A DNA stretch of 64,000 bases from Alicyclobacillus hesperidum (lineage in GTDB: Bacteria > Bacillota > Bacilli > Alicyclobacillales > Alicyclobacillaceae). The stretch covers positions 111,101-175,100 of the forward strand of contig NZ_FNOJ01000005.1 in the NCBI RefSeq assembly GCF_900107035.1, in the 5' to 3' direction. The position numbers and the translations under genes were made by a program. Below are positions 44,606 to 53,561 of this stretch, piece by piece. The notes under the pieces were generated by a model. That model did no database searches. It saw only the letters and a list, made by a program, of their open reading frames with translations, and was not told the DNA's origin. Within the stretch, counting starts at the first letter, position 1, and each line of letters opens with the position of its first letter.

Positions 44606-45523
44606 ATGCGGATTGCGGTACTCATCCCGTGTTACAACGAGGAACTGACCATCGGCAAGGTCATTGCCGACTTTCGAAGGGAATTGCCTGATGCCGATAT
44701 TTACGTGTACGATAACAATTCCCGGGACCGTACAGCCGATATCGCGCGCGCGGCAGGTGCCATTGTGCGAAGAGAATTTCGCCAAGGAAAAGGCAATGTC
44801 GTACGCTCCATGTTTCGCGATATCGACGCCGATATTTACGTGATGATCGACGGCGACGATACGTATCCCGCCGAATTTGTGCATGATTTAATCCAGCCTG
44901 TGGCTGCTGGCGAGGCGGACATGAGTATTGGTGATCGCCACTCGGATGGATCGTATTCGAGTGAAAACAAACGACCGTTTCACAACTTCGGAAACCAGTT
45001 TGTGAAGGCTTTGATCAATCGCCTGTTCCGATCCCAACTGCGCGATATCATGACTGGGTATCGCGTCTTTAATCGGCGTTTTGCCAAGACGATGCCGATT
45101 CAAAGCGAAGGCTTTGAAATTGAGACAGAGATGACATTGCATGCATTGGACAAGCGTTTCCGGATTATCGAGATCCCGATCCGCTATCGAGATCGGCCAC
45201 CGGGCAGCGAATCGAAACTGAATACCGTAAGCGACGGCATCCGCGTGCTCAAGACGGTGTTCTGGATTTTCAAAGATTATAAACCGCTCGCCTTCTTCGG
45301 CACGGTTGCCTTACTTTTCTTCATCGCCGGCCTCGCCGTAGGCATTCCAGTCATTACCGAATTTTTCGCGAGCGGTCGGATTGCGAAGATGCCATCGGCC
45401 ATATTAGCTGTCGGTCTGATGGTACTTGCGACCAACTCGCTCACGTGTGGGTTTATTCTGGATACGATTGTCCGCAACCACCGGGACAATTACGAGCTGT
45501 TGCAAAATGAGTTCAAAGATTGA
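44606..45523 (+). CDS. GT2 polyprenyl-phosphate glycosyltransferase
   Basis: A 305-residue enzyme that probably loads a sugar onto undecaprenyl phosphate. The N-terminal GT2 domain shows VLIPCYNEELTIGKVIADF, IYVYDNNSRDRTADIA and VMIDGDDTYPAEFV (DxD-type). Two C-terminal membrane segments (about residues 232-252 and 268-288) anchor it. GGAGG precedes the ATG. It overlaps or abuts the next small membrane-protein gene. The set mirrors ArnC-ArnT-ArnE logic. Confidence 0.88.
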   Translation: MRIAVLIPCYNEELTIGKVIADFRRELPDADIYVYDNNSRDRTADIARAAGAIVRREFRQGKGNVVRSMFRDIDADIYVMIDGDDTYPAEFVHDLIQPVAAGEADMSIGDRHSDGSYSSENKRPFHNFGNQFVKALINRLFRSQLRDIMTGYRVFNRRFAKTMPIQSEGFEIETEMTLHALDKRFRIIEIPIRYRDRPPGSESKLNTVSDGIRVLKTVFWIFKDYKPLAFFGTVALLFFIAGLAVGIPVITEFFASGRIAKMPSAILAVGLMVLATNSLTCGFILDTIVRNHRDNYELLQNEFKD

Positions 45524-45560
45524 AGACCGGCAGCAGCCGACGGCGAAAGGGCGCGTTTCC

Positions 45561-45905
45561 ATGCTGTACGTCGTATTGATTCTGGCCAACGTATGTCTTT
45601 TGGTAGGAGGACAAACGCTCTGGAAGTATGGCCTTCAGCACCGCGATTTAACGGACATTCGGTCTATTGTCGTCGCGATGTTCTCGCCATGGGTCATTGC
45701 AGGCATTGTTCTTTACGTGGTCGCTACTGTCATCTGGATTTTTCTGCTCAACAAGCTATCGCTTAGCCTGCTCTACCCGTTGCAAAGTTTGGCATATGTA
45801 CTTGCCATTCTCGTATCCATGTTCGTGTTTCACGAACACATTCCTGCCCTGCGCTGGGTTGGGGTTGGCGTCATCCTCGCCGGCGTGGCGCTTATCGCCG
45901 TATGA
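45561..45905 (+). CDS. EamA/SMR-like small membrane protein, possible lipid-sugar flippase subunit
   Basis: A protein of about 114 residues with four membrane segments. It begins LYVVLILANVCLLVGGQTLW and contains LNKLSLSLLYPLQSLAYVLA. It resembles ArnE/ArnF-type flippase subunits and EamA-like transporters. ATG 45561 has AAAGGG 9 bp upstream; an ATG at 45507 inside the GT2 gene is possible but has a weaker site. Its last codons form one arm of a terminator. Together with GT39 and GT2 it completes a lipid-sugar cassette. Confidence 0.78.
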   Translation: MLYVVLILANVCLLVGGQTLWKYGLQHRDLTDIRSIVVAMFSPWVIAGIVLYVVATVIWIFLLNKLSLSLLYPLQSLAYVLAILVSMFVFHEHIPALRWVGVGVILAGVALIAV

Positions 45906-45929
45906 CGGTCGGTAAGCGCCACTTTTATT
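45885..45929 (+). terminator. Terminator overlapping the end of the small membrane protein gene
   Basis: A perfect 10-bp outer stem (45885-45894 with 45913-45922) with an inner hairpin, followed by TTTTATT. The 5' arm codes for the last residues of the protein. Confidence 0.75.
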
Positions 45930-45932
45930 GAC

Positions 45933-46769
45933 TCAAACGAAGTAATCTCCTTCGCAGACCGTGACAGCCTCACCGGTCATCAAGATATGCCCATCATCCC
46001 GCAATTCGATGTCGAGATCGCCCCCAAGCAGGTGCACGGTCACTTTGCTTCCGACCAATCCCTTGCGGGCCAAGGCGGCCACGCTCGCACAAGCACCCGT
46101 TCCACACGCGTAGGTCACGCCGGACCCGCGCTCATAGACGCGAAAATCGATCTCAGTTGACGACTTGACCGCCACAAATTCCGCATTCATTCGTTCAGGA
46201 AAGTCCGGATGGGATTCAATGCGGGACCCTATGCGCAAAACCTCCTCGTCATCGACGCGGTCGACCAACGCAACAAAATGGGGATTGCCCACGCTGACGA
46301 GCGTACCCCAGACCGGGACGCCATCGATATCCACCGCCACGTCGTCTCCGCGATGCACCCCCGTGTAAGGCACAACAGACGAACCAAAGCTCGCCTGCCC
46401 CATATCAATGGTCACCAGGGGCACTCGCCCATGACGATCCATATGTACCCGCGCTTCCACGACGCCCGCTTTCGTCTCGATGGAGAACACTCCTGTATCG
46501 ACAAGCCCGTGCTCATACGCATATTTCGCAACGCAACGCAGGCCATTGCCGCACGATTCCGCTTCCGACCCATCCGAGTTCCAAATTCGCATCCCCACGT
46601 CCGCCACGTCCGAAGGCTGAATCACAATCAATCCATCAGAGCCAATGCCGCGACGCACGTCGCTCACACGCCTTGCCAACTCGGCAAGGTCCAAAGAAGG
46701 CAGCTGTGTCTCTGCGGTTGAAACGTAGATATAGTTGTTGCCAAGCGCATGCATCTTGGTGAACCTCAT
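45933..46769 (-). CDS. dapF: Diaminopimelate epimerase
   Basis: It converts LL- to meso-diaminopimelate for lysine and peptidoglycan synthesis. The 278-residue protein carries both catalytic cysteines, in SCGNGLRCVAKYA and VTYACGTGACAS, plus the N-terminal FTKMHALGNNYIYV. It is a single gene, convergent with the sugar-cassette operon and divergent from tRNA-Leu. Confidence 0.96.
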   Translation of the reverse strand: MRFTKMHALGNNYIYVSTAETQLPSLDLAELARRVSDVRRGIGSDGLIVIQPSDVADVGMRIWNSDGSEAESCGNGLRCVAKYAYEHGLVDTGVFSIETKAGVVEARVHMDRHGRVPLVTIDMGQASFGSSVVPYTGVHRGDDVAVDIDGVPVWGTLVSVGNPHFVALVDRVDDEEVLRIGSRIESHPDFPERMNAEFVAVKSSTEIDFRVYERGSGVTYACGTGACASVAALARKGLVGSKVTVHLLGGDLDIELRDDGHILMTGEAVTVCEGDYFV

Positions 46770-46825
46770 TGGGCAACCCCCTTGGCTTCAGACATAAAAT
46801 TTTTTCGTCCGATCGAAAATATTCG

Positions 46826-46854
46826 TTGCAATCCACCTAAATTCCTTGTATACT
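46826..46854 (+). promoter_or_regulatory. Sigma-A-like promoter of tRNA-Leu
   Basis: TTGCAA (46826-46831), exactly 17 bp, TATACT (46849-46854). The tRNA begins 25 bp later. Confidence 0.65.
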
Positions 46855-46878
46855 TTAATCGTTGTCTCGATGAGACGC

Positions 46879-46965
46879 GCGGTCGTGGCGGAATCGGCAG
46901 ACGCGCTAGATTCAGGTTCTAGTGGGGGCAACCCCGTGGAGGTTCAAGTCCTCTCGACCGCACCA
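46879..46965 (+). tRNA. tRNA-Leu (anticodon CAG)
   Basis: An 87-nt class II tRNA with encoded CCA. GCGGTCG pairs with CGACCGC. The anticodon stem CTAGA/TCTAG encloses a loop with CAG, reading CUG. A long variable arm is present. It has its own promoter and terminator. Confidence 0.96.
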
Positions 46966-46968
46966 TAG

Positions 46969-47003
46969 AAAAGGGATTTCGGAATTCTTCCGAAGTCCCT
47001 TTT
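46969..47003. terminator. Bidirectional terminator between tRNA-Leu and DoxX
   Basis: A 15-bp stem with one G-U (46969-46983 with 46989-47003), with A/T runs at both ends. It can end tRNA-Leu on the plus strand and the DoxX gene on the minus strand. Confidence 0.8.
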
Positions 47004-47028
47004 GCGTTTACTGTAACGTATTGTCCGA

Positions 47029-47448
47029 TCACGGCAACGTAAACAACACATAGTTCCCCGGACCGACACAAGCCAAGGCGAACGCGGTTGCCATCAACAT
47101 GACGTTGTATTCGAATCCTCCGCGATCGACCCAATACCCATTGCGCCAGTGAACCGTAATGATGGCATCCAGCATGACCACGATGATAAAGACGGCCGCC
47201 ACAGGCAACAAAATGCCTACACACAGCATAGCGCCCGCAAGAAATTCCAACGTTCCGGCTACGACGGCCCAAATTCGGCCACCCGGACGAAATCCCAAAC
47301 TCTCAAGCCACTGTCCGGTTCCGGAGATCCCGGCTCCACCGAACCAGCCAAACAACTTTTGCGTGCCGTGTCCAATGAACGTCAAACCCATCACCAAGCG
47401 AACGACCAATAAGCCGATATCCGCAAGACCTGCGTGCGCCATGCCCAT
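47029..47448 (-). CDS. DoxX-family membrane protein
   Basis: A protein of about 139 residues with four membrane segments. It has the family opening LVVRLVMGLTFIGHGTQKLFGWFGG and later LEFLAGAMLCVGILLPVAA. DoxX-like proteins are linked to redox and thiol-stress complexes, or to thiosulfate:quinone oxidoreductase in archaea; the role here is open. ATG 47448 (or 47442) follows AAAGGA. Single gene. Confidence 0.87.
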   Translation of the reverse strand: MGMAHAGLADIGLLVVRLVMGLTFIGHGTQKLFGWFGGAGISGTGQWLESLGFRPGGRIWAVVAGTLEFLAGAMLCVGILLPVAAVFIIVVMLDAIITVHWRNGYWVDRGGFEYNVMLMATAFALACVGPGNYVLFTLP

Positions 47449-47563
47449 CCCATCCTTTGCACCTATAGTAGCAGTGTTTCCGGAAGCGATGGCAAATACG
47501 CAGTCGGATGCCCGCAGCAATGTCATGTGTCTACCGCATGGTTGATCGGCACACTGGATACGC

Positions 47564-48094
47564 TTGAAGATGGGAGTTGAGGCGATCCGTGTGGTGATAT
47601 TGTCCTTTTCTGCAATATTTCTCGTGATTGTTTTCGCTACAAAAACACATCCATGTCTTACTCAATATTGCAAAAGCGTGCTTTGGGTGACCGTGATCGC
47701 ACTGTTGTACAATCTTCTGTGCCGAGGCTACCCACTTTGGTATCATCCGCGCTGGTGGCTGATGACGGACAAGTTTTCGCAATTGGTGCAAATATTTGTT
47801 CTCCTCCCCTGTACCACCCTACTGTTTCTGCGGAACATGCCGCGCCGGCCGATGGCGAAAATCATCTACGGTTTGTGCTTTCTCGCGGTCTACGGGATTT
47901 ATGAGGCCTTGCTGTGTGCGACCCATGAAATTATCTATTGTCACGGTTGGTCATTTGGTTGGTCGCTATTACTGGATGCCTGCATGTTTTTCGTCATGTG
48001 GCTTCACAACGAAAACTGGCGGATTTCCGTCGGCTTGTCTGGACTCATCATGTCGCTTTTCCTCGCCTGGTTTCATGTGCCATGGGACACGTAA
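47564..48094 (+). CDS. Polytopic membrane protein, possibly CBO0543 family
   Basis: A protein of up to 176 residues with about five hydrophobic spans. It contains YPLWYHPRWWLMTDKFSQ and ends in WFHVPWDT. The HPRWW/DK pattern recalls the CBO0543 family of Firmicute membrane proteins of unknown role, but I am not sure. The start is uncertain: TTG 47564, ATG 47570 or a GTG near 47591 are possible. A strong hairpin follows the stop. Confidence 0.65.
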   Translation: MKMGVEAIRVVILSFSAIFLVIVFATKTHPCLTQYCKSVLWVTVIALLYNLLCRGYPLWYHPRWWLMTDKFSQLVQIFVLLPCTTLLFLRNMPRRPMAKIIYGLCFLAVYGIYEALLCATHEIIYCHGWSFGWSLLLDACMFFVMWLHNENWRISVGLSGLIMSLFLAWFHVPWDT

Positions 48095-48135
48095 TTGCAA
48101 AAGGCCAGGGATACTACCCACTGGCCTTTTGCAAT
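48094..48135. terminator. Bidirectional terminator
   Basis: A perfect 15-bp stem (48094-48108 with 48121-48135) with a 12-nt loop and AT-rich ends lies between two convergent genes. Confidence 0.8.
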
Positions 48136-48154
48136 TTCAATCTAGTTATGAAGC

Positions 48155-49519
48155 TTATACCGTTCCTTGCACGGTTTCTGGCAAGCTATTTGCGGCGATC
48201 ACCTGGCGATACCACTCGAAACTGTCCTTCGGAATGCGCTCTTGGGTATCATAGTCGACGTAAATGATGCCAAAGCGTTTGGTATAACCGAAAGCCCATT
48301 CAAAGTTATCCAGCAAGGACCAAAGGTAATATCCCTTCAAGTTCCCGCCTTCCGAAATAAACTTACGCGCCGCCTCCAGGTGTTGATGCAAGTACGCGAT
48401 TCTATCTGCATCATGCACATTTCCATCTTCGACCACATCGGCGCTCGCTGCCCCATTCTCCGTAATGTAGATAGGGAGATCCGTGTAATCCTTTTGCAAG
48501 CGGTGTAAAAGGTCATACAACGCATCAGGATACACTTCCCAACCCATGTCGGTCACGGGGTTGTCCGTCTTCAGGTGCTTCACGCCAAGCAGCGGGTCGT
48601 TTGGGTCATCCGCAACTAAGGAGCGCGTATAGAAGTTGATGCCGAGAAAATCCATCTTTGTGGCGATGGCCTCCATGTCCCCAGCGCGGACCACATCTAA
48701 ATCGCCACAGAAGCGCTCCACCCTCTCCATGAACTCGGCCGGATATTCGCCTTTGAAAAGCGGATCGAGGAACCAGCGATTGGAAAAGCAATCTTGGCGC
48801 GCGGCCGCAGCTACATCCTGCGGCGAGTCGGAGGCGGAATACGCGGGCGTCAGGTTGAGCGTGATGCCGATCTCGCCCTTCAACCCGAGTGAACGATACA
48901 ATTTCACCGCCTCGCCGTGCGAGAGCAAAAGGTGATGTGCTGCACGATAGGCCCGTCGCCAATCGCGCAAACCTGGCGCGTGCTCGCCGATGCCGTAGCT
49001 CAGCAACGATGCACACCAAGGTTCGTTGTGCGTAATCCACATTGGAATTTGATCGCCAAGCTCCCGAAATGCCTTTTCTGCAAATTCGAGATAATAATCC
49101 ACGACGGCTCGGTTCGACCAACCGCCCTCATCTTCAATCCACTGTGGTAGATCCCAGTGGTAAATCGTCGCCGCCGGGGTGATGCCATGCTTGTGTAACT
49201 GCTCCAATAACCGCTTGTAGAAATCAAACCCGTTGTCTAGAACCTTTCCCTTCGCTGGGAATACGCGGGGCCAAGCCAAGGAAAAGCGATAAGAACGGAT
49301 TCCCAATTCCGCCATGAGCTTTACGTCAGATTCGTAGCGATGGTAGTGATCACAGGCGATGTCACCCGTGTGGCCGTGTAATACCTTGCCCGGCGTCTTC
49401 GAAAACGTGTCCCAAATCGACGGTCCTCTGCCATCTTCGGCAGCGGCCCCTTCGATTTGATAGGACGCGGTCGCAGCGCCCCAGATAAAATCGTCCGGAA
49501 ACGAACGGTTTTGACTCAT
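48155..49519 (-). CDS. GH1 beta-glycosidase (beta-glucosidase type)
   Basis: A 454-residue retaining glycosidase of family GH1, cytoplasmic (no signal peptide). The acid/base is Glu166 in WITHNEPWCA and the nucleophile Glu354 in YITENGAAS. The N-terminal signature FIWGAATASYQIEGA is present. There is no phospho-binding pattern, so it probably acts on unphosphorylated beta-glucosides, cellobiose or mannobiosides. It starts 17 bp after the ABC transporter operon on the same strand, so it is the last gene of that transcript. Confidence 0.94.
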   Translation of the reverse strand: MSQNRSFPDDFIWGAATASYQIEGAAAEDGRGPSIWDTFSKTPGKVLHGHTGDIACDHYHRYESDVKLMAELGIRSYRFSLAWPRVFPAKGKVLDNGFDFYKRLLEQLHKHGITPAATIYHWDLPQWIEDEGGWSNRAVVDYYLEFAEKAFRELGDQIPMWITHNEPWCASLLSYGIGEHAPGLRDWRRAYRAAHHLLLSHGEAVKLYRSLGLKGEIGITLNLTPAYSASDSPQDVAAAARQDCFSNRWFLDPLFKGEYPAEFMERVERFCGDLDVVRAGDMEAIATKMDFLGINFYTRSLVADDPNDPLLGVKHLKTDNPVTDMGWEVYPDALYDLLHRLQKDYTDLPIYITENGAASADVVEDGNVHDADRIAYLHQHLEAARKFISEGGNLKGYYLWSLLDNFEWAFGYTKRFGIIYVDYDTQERIPKDSFEWYRQVIAANSLPETVQGTV

Positions 49520-49536
49520 AGATCATCATATCCCCC

Positions 49537-50514
49537 TTATGCAGGATGGTGGCAAGCGACAGCATGGCCACTCGACAACTCGCGCAACGGTGGCTCCTCG
49601 TTTCGGCATACGTCGGTCACGAGAGGACAGCGATTGGCGAACGGACATCCTTTGCGCCCCTCAAGCAGATTCGGTGCACTGTTACTCGTTTCAGGCAACG
49701 GACCGCGGTGGCGCGTGCCGGGTGTCGCAGTGAGCAAGAGCCTTGTATACGGGTGTGTCGGCGCTTTAATCAACTCCGCCGATGGTGCAGTTTCCATGAC
49801 TTTGCCGCCGTACAAAACCATAATGCGGTTGCCGATATAGCGCGCCGAAGCTAAATCATGCGTGATATACAGGAAAGCCAGGTTGAGATCATTGCGCAAA
49901 TCGTTCATCAATTTCAGAACGCCTGCACGGATCGATACGTCAAGCATGGAAATGGGTTCGTCGGCCACGATGAACTTAGGGTTGACAGCCAGTGCCCGGG
50001 CGATCGCCACACGCTGACGCTGACCTCCAGACAATTCGTGCGGAAATTTACGACGCGTCTCAGCAACCGGCGTCAGACCAACCTTGGTCAACAGCTCATC
50101 GATTTGTTCACTGACGCTGACACCCTTGTTTGCACGGTACTTGCGCACAGGAAACGCCAAGTGCTGTTCAATCGATCGCGTTGGATTTAGCGAACCAAAC
50201 GGATCCTGAAATACCATCTGCGCTTCCTTGCGGTATTCCTTGATCTCGCGCCCACGAATGTGTGTCACATCGCGTCCACCGACTATAATCGAACCGCCCG
50301 CAGGCTCAATCATCCGGACTAACGCCTTGCCAATCGTCGACTTTCCACTTCCCGATTCACCGACCAAAGAAAGAACCTCGCCAGGCCCAATCGAAAAACT
50401 GACGCGATCGACAGGCCGAATAAATTGCCCCTGGCCAATCGGAAAATGAACCACCAAGTCCTTGACTTCCAGGAGCGCCGTCCCGGTAGCAGGCGTCTTT
50501 GTTGCATTAGACAT
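49537..50514 (-). CDS. Opp/Dpp-class ABC transporter ATP-binding protein (DppF-like)
   Basis: A 325-residue ATPase of the oligosaccharide/oligopeptide importer. It has Walker A GESGSGKST, signature LSGGQRQRVA, Walker B KFIVADEPIS and the oligo_HPY C-terminal cysteine motif GCPFANRCPLVTDVC. ATG 50514 lies 9 bp after AAGGAG and inside the end of the preceding ATPase gene (8-bp overlap). It pairs with that ATPase to drive transport. Substrate is judged from the locus, not from this subunit. Confidence 0.92.
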   Translation of the reverse strand: MSNATKTPATGTALLEVKDLVVHFPIGQGQFIRPVDRVSFSIGPGEVLSLVGESGSGKSTIGKALVRMIEPAGGSIIVGGRDVTHIRGREIKEYRKEAQMVFQDPFGSLNPTRSIEQHLAFPVRKYRANKGVSVSEQIDELLTKVGLTPVAETRRKFPHELSGGQRQRVAIARALAVNPKFIVADEPISMLDVSIRAGVLKLMNDLRNDLNLAFLYITHDLASARYIGNRIMVLYGGKVMETAPSAELIKAPTHPYTRLLLTATPGTRHRGPLPETSNSAPNLLEGRKGCPFANRCPLVTDVCRNEEPPLRELSSGHAVACHHPA

Positions 50515-51499
50515 GGGAGACCAACTCCTTTTCACTGAACAGGTGGCACTCGATCAATTTATCGCCGACAGCCAACTTTTCCGGACGCACGCGTCGACAA
50601 ATATCCGTCGCATAGGGACAACGAGGATGAAAAGCACACCCAGATGGAAGATCCTGCAAATCAGGCGGGTAGCCACCGATGCCCTGAATCGTGACATCCT
50701 CAGCAGTCAACTCCGGAATCGCCTTCAGCAAGCCTTCTGTGTAAGGATGGTGTTTCTCTTGCAGATGCAAAAGGTCGCTTGGTGTGACTTCGATAATCCG
50801 CCCTGCATACATGATGGCAACTCGGGACGCCAATTCGGCTACGAGGCTGAAGTCGTGGCTGACAAACAAAATCGCAAATCCCACTTCTTGTTGAATCTTG
50901 CGGATTTCATCAAGAATTGAGCGCTGTACCACCACATCGAGAGCTGTTGTCGGTTCGTCCATAATCACGAGCGCAGGGTTAAGTGCAATCGCGATAGCGA
51001 TCACGACACGCTGACGCATGCCGCCCGAGAGTTCGTGCGGATAACTCTTCAGATGTTTGGGATCAATGCGCACAAGCTCCATTAGCTCCCGCGCACGGGC
51101 CCGTGCCTGCTCCTTCGTCATATCTTTGCGATGAGACAACAAGGCATCCAGAATTTGAGTTTCCACAGTCATCACGGGGTTCAGGGCGCTCATGGCGCTC
51201 TGAAAGACCATCGCCATTTTGCTCCACCGGAATTGCCGCAATTCTTTCTTCGAGAGTTGGTAAACGTCCTGGCCAAGGATTTTCACCCGACCCTTGGTTA
51301 CCACCGCATCGCCCTTGAGTAAGCGCATGATGGTGTAAGCCATCGTCGATTTGCCAGACCCCGATTCGCCAATGAGCCCTACAATCTCGTTTGGATACAC
51401 TTTCAAATTGACGTCGTTGACAGCGTGAACAAGTCCGCTACCTGTGACATATGCGACAGACAGGTCTTCAATCTCCAGAACCGGTTTATTGTCCGCCAT
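50507..51499 (-). CDS. Opp/Dpp-class ABC transporter ATP-binding protein (DppD-like)
   Basis: A 330-residue ATPase with Walker A GESGSGKSTM, signature LSGGMRQRVVIA, Walker B ALVIMDEPT and the oligo_HPY tail GCAFHPRCPYATDICRR. It overlaps the permease gene before it by 14 bp and the second ATPase gene by 8 bp, so the importer is translated as a tightly coupled set. Confidence 0.93.
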   Translation of the reverse strand: MADNKPVLEIEDLSVAYVTGSGLVHAVNDVNLKVYPNEIVGLIGESGSGKSTMAYTIMRLLKGDAVVTKGRVKILGQDVYQLSKKELRQFRWSKMAMVFQSAMSALNPVMTVETQILDALLSHRKDMTKEQARARARELMELVRIDPKHLKSYPHELSGGMRQRVVIAIAIALNPALVIMDEPTTALDVVVQRSILDEIRKIQQEVGFAILFVSHDFSLVAELASRVAIMYAGRIIEVTPSDLLHLQEKHHPYTEGLLKAIPELTAEDVTIQGIGGYPPDLQDLPSGCAFHPRCPYATDICRRVRPEKLAVGDKLIECHLFSEKELVSHV

Positions 51500-52469
51500 C
51501 TGTCGACACCCCTTTCGTCTGGCTCTGCTGCAACTCCTTCAGCAACTTCTGCACATCCTTCTTTTTGCGCGAAGTACGGAGGCGTGGATTCGTCACCTGG
51601 TCGATGCCGAAGTTCATCAACGCAAAACTTGTGCCGAGCAAAGCGATTCCGAGACCTGGCGGTACAAACCACCACCATGCGCCGCTAATCATCGCTCCGT
51701 TTTGGGACGACCAGTACAACATCGTGCCCCAGCTGGTGGAAGCCACATTTTCAAAGCCCAGATAAGCCAAGCCAGATTCCGCAAGTACAGCAGCAAGACA
51801 CGCGTACATCACGTTCGATGCGATGACTGATGTCATATTCGGAACAATTTCGAAAAGAATGATGCGAAATGTCGATGCACCCGACAACCGCGCTGCCGCG
51901 ATATAGTCTCGACTTGCAATCGTCATCGCCATGGACCGCATCACACGGGCGCCCCACGCCCAACCGGTCAATGCAATGATCAAGCCGTTCATGTACGGCG
52001 TCGAATTATTGACGTACGATTCGATGATAATGAGAAGTGCCAAGCCAGGCATGACCAAGAAGATGTTACAGATGGCGTTAAGAATCGAATCGGTCACGCC
52101 ACCTAGATATCCCGCTGTCACGCCAATGAGCACCGCGATAATCGTACTGAGCACGCCAGCCCCAATGCCGACGATCAGCGTCGCGCGTGTACCCCAGATA
52201 AATTGTGAAAACACATCCTGCCCCAGACTTGTCGTGCCAAAAATATGGCTCGCTGAAGGCGGTTGCAACATGTTGAAGTTGGTCGATGAAGGATTGTATG
52301 GCGCTATCAACGGTGCAAATATCGCAATGACGACAAACAATCCAAAGAGAATAACACCGACCAGCGATCTCGGGTTTTTAAAAAACGTCTGCAGTGCGGA
52401 GTTTTTACGCTTCGCTTTTTGCTTTGGAGTGTTGGCAGTTGTATTGACGGCAACGCTCTGTGTACTCAC
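51486..52469 (-). CDS. Opp/Dpp-class ABC permease (DppC-like)
   Basis: A 327-residue inner-membrane permease with six segments, the N-terminal OppC-type extension and the EAA loop around SRDYIAAARLSGASTFRIIL. It ends in a long charged cytoplasmic tail (RTSRKKKDVQKLLKELQQS), which is longer than usual for the family. A GTG start overlaps the first permease gene by 4 bp. Confidence 0.92.
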   Translation of the reverse strand: MSTQSVAVNTTANTPKQKAKRKNSALQTFFKNPRSLVGVILFGLFVVIAIFAPLIAPYNPSSTNFNMLQPPSASHIFGTTSLGQDVFSQFIWGTRATLIVGIGAGVLSTIIAVLIGVTAGYLGGVTDSILNAICNIFLVMPGLALLIIIESYVNNSTPYMNGLIIALTGWAWGARVMRSMAMTIASRDYIAAARLSGASTFRIILFEIVPNMTSVIASNVMYACLAAVLAESGLAYLGFENVASTSWGTMLYWSSQNGAMISGAWWWFVPPGLGIALLGTSFALMNFGIDQVTNPRLRTSRKKKDVQKLLKELQQSQTKGVSTDGGQ

Positions 52470-53455
52470 GACGTTGCACCTCTCCTTCTTACGCGCGGAT
52501 CCAAACGGCCGTACAACATATCGACGATGAAGTTAATCACCAACGCCGTCACGGCAATAATGAGAAACATGCCTTGAATGAGCGGATAATCCTCACTCGA
52601 AACCGCATTCGTCAATCCGTAACCGATACCCGGATAGGAGAACACTTGTTCAATCAAAATCTGACCGCCGATAATGGAAGATAGCGCGATCGCGATCGAA
52701 GTCAATTGCGGTAACAGCGCATTGCGTGCAGCGTACGAAAATATCAAACGACGCGTTGGCACGCCCTTGGCTTCTGCAAAAACGACGTAATCTTCCCCAA
52801 GCGTGGTCATCATATTGTTCCGCATGCCGATGATCCATCCGCTGATACTGCCCACAAACACGACGAATGCCGGCAGGATACTGTGATAAATGGCACTCGT
52901 AATAAACGGCAAGTTGTATCCTTGCGTCACATCGTCACCGGAACCGTGCGCCATCGGAAACCAGTGGTGTATAAACCCAAAAAAGTAAATACAGATGAGT
53001 CCCAGCCAGAAGCTTGGAATCGCCTGTCCAAACATCGTGACAATCGGAATGACGTTATCCGCCGTGCCACCGCGGCGCCAAGCGATGAGTATGCCAACCA
53101 AGGTACCGACAACAACCGCAATGATGGTGACGACGCCGAGCAAAATGATTGTCCAAGGCAAACTGTTGGAAATAATGCTAACAACGGAAGTCGGGAAATA
53201 CTGAAACGAACTGCCCCAGTGGCCTGTCAAAAGATTGCCAAGATACTGGAAGTACTGTTGATACAGCGGACCGTTCGACAATCCAAGTTCCTGCTCAATC
53301 GCTTTCAGCGCAGATGGATTGATGTTGCCGGCTTGTTTCGCTATCATCGCCTGTGCCGGATTGCCAGGCATCAACCTCGGCAAAATGAAGTTGAGCGTCA
53401 CGGCAGCCCATAGGGATAAAATTAAGAACCCTAAGCGGTTGAGGAAGTAACGCAT
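52466..53455 (-). CDS. Opp/Dpp-class ABC permease (DppB-like)
   Basis: A 329-residue permease with the family N-terminus RYFLNRLGFLILSLWAAVTL, LPRLMPGNPAQAM, and the EAA loop EDYVVFAEAKGVPTRRLIFS. It forms the channel with the second permease. AAGGGGTG precedes the ATG. It follows the binding-protein gene, with a hairpin between them that may lower permease expression relative to the binding protein. Confidence 0.92.
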   Translation of the reverse strand: MRYFLNRLGFLILSLWAAVTLNFILPRLMPGNPAQAMIAKQAGNINPSALKAIEQELGLSNGPLYQQYFQYLGNLLTGHWGSSFQYFPTSVVSIISNSLPWTIILLGVVTIIAVVVGTLVGILIAWRRGGTADNVIPIVTMFGQAIPSFWLGLICIYFFGFIHHWFPMAHGSGDDVTQGYNLPFITSAIYHSILPAFVVFVGSISGWIIGMRNNMMTTLGEDYVVFAEAKGVPTRRLIFSYAARNALLPQLTSIAIALSSIIGGQILIEQVFSYPGIGYGLTNAVSSEDYPLIQGMFLIIAVTALVINFIVDMLYGRLDPRVRRRGATS

Positions 53456-53476
53456 GGATCACACCCCTTTTCGAAA

Positions 53477-53509
53477 GGCGAGAAGACTGTTCGAAAAAGT
53501 CCTCTCGCC
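53477..53509 (-). terminator. Attenuating hairpin between binding protein and permease genes
   Basis: A 12-bp stem with one mismatch (53477-53488 with 53498-53509), followed by TTTCG on the minus strand. Partial termination here would give more binding protein than permease, a common pattern in ABC operons. Confidence 0.55.
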
Positions 53510-53561
53510 CGCCTCACAAAATTAATTCTATCCTAGCCGATGCTAAAAGCGGTTACAAACC

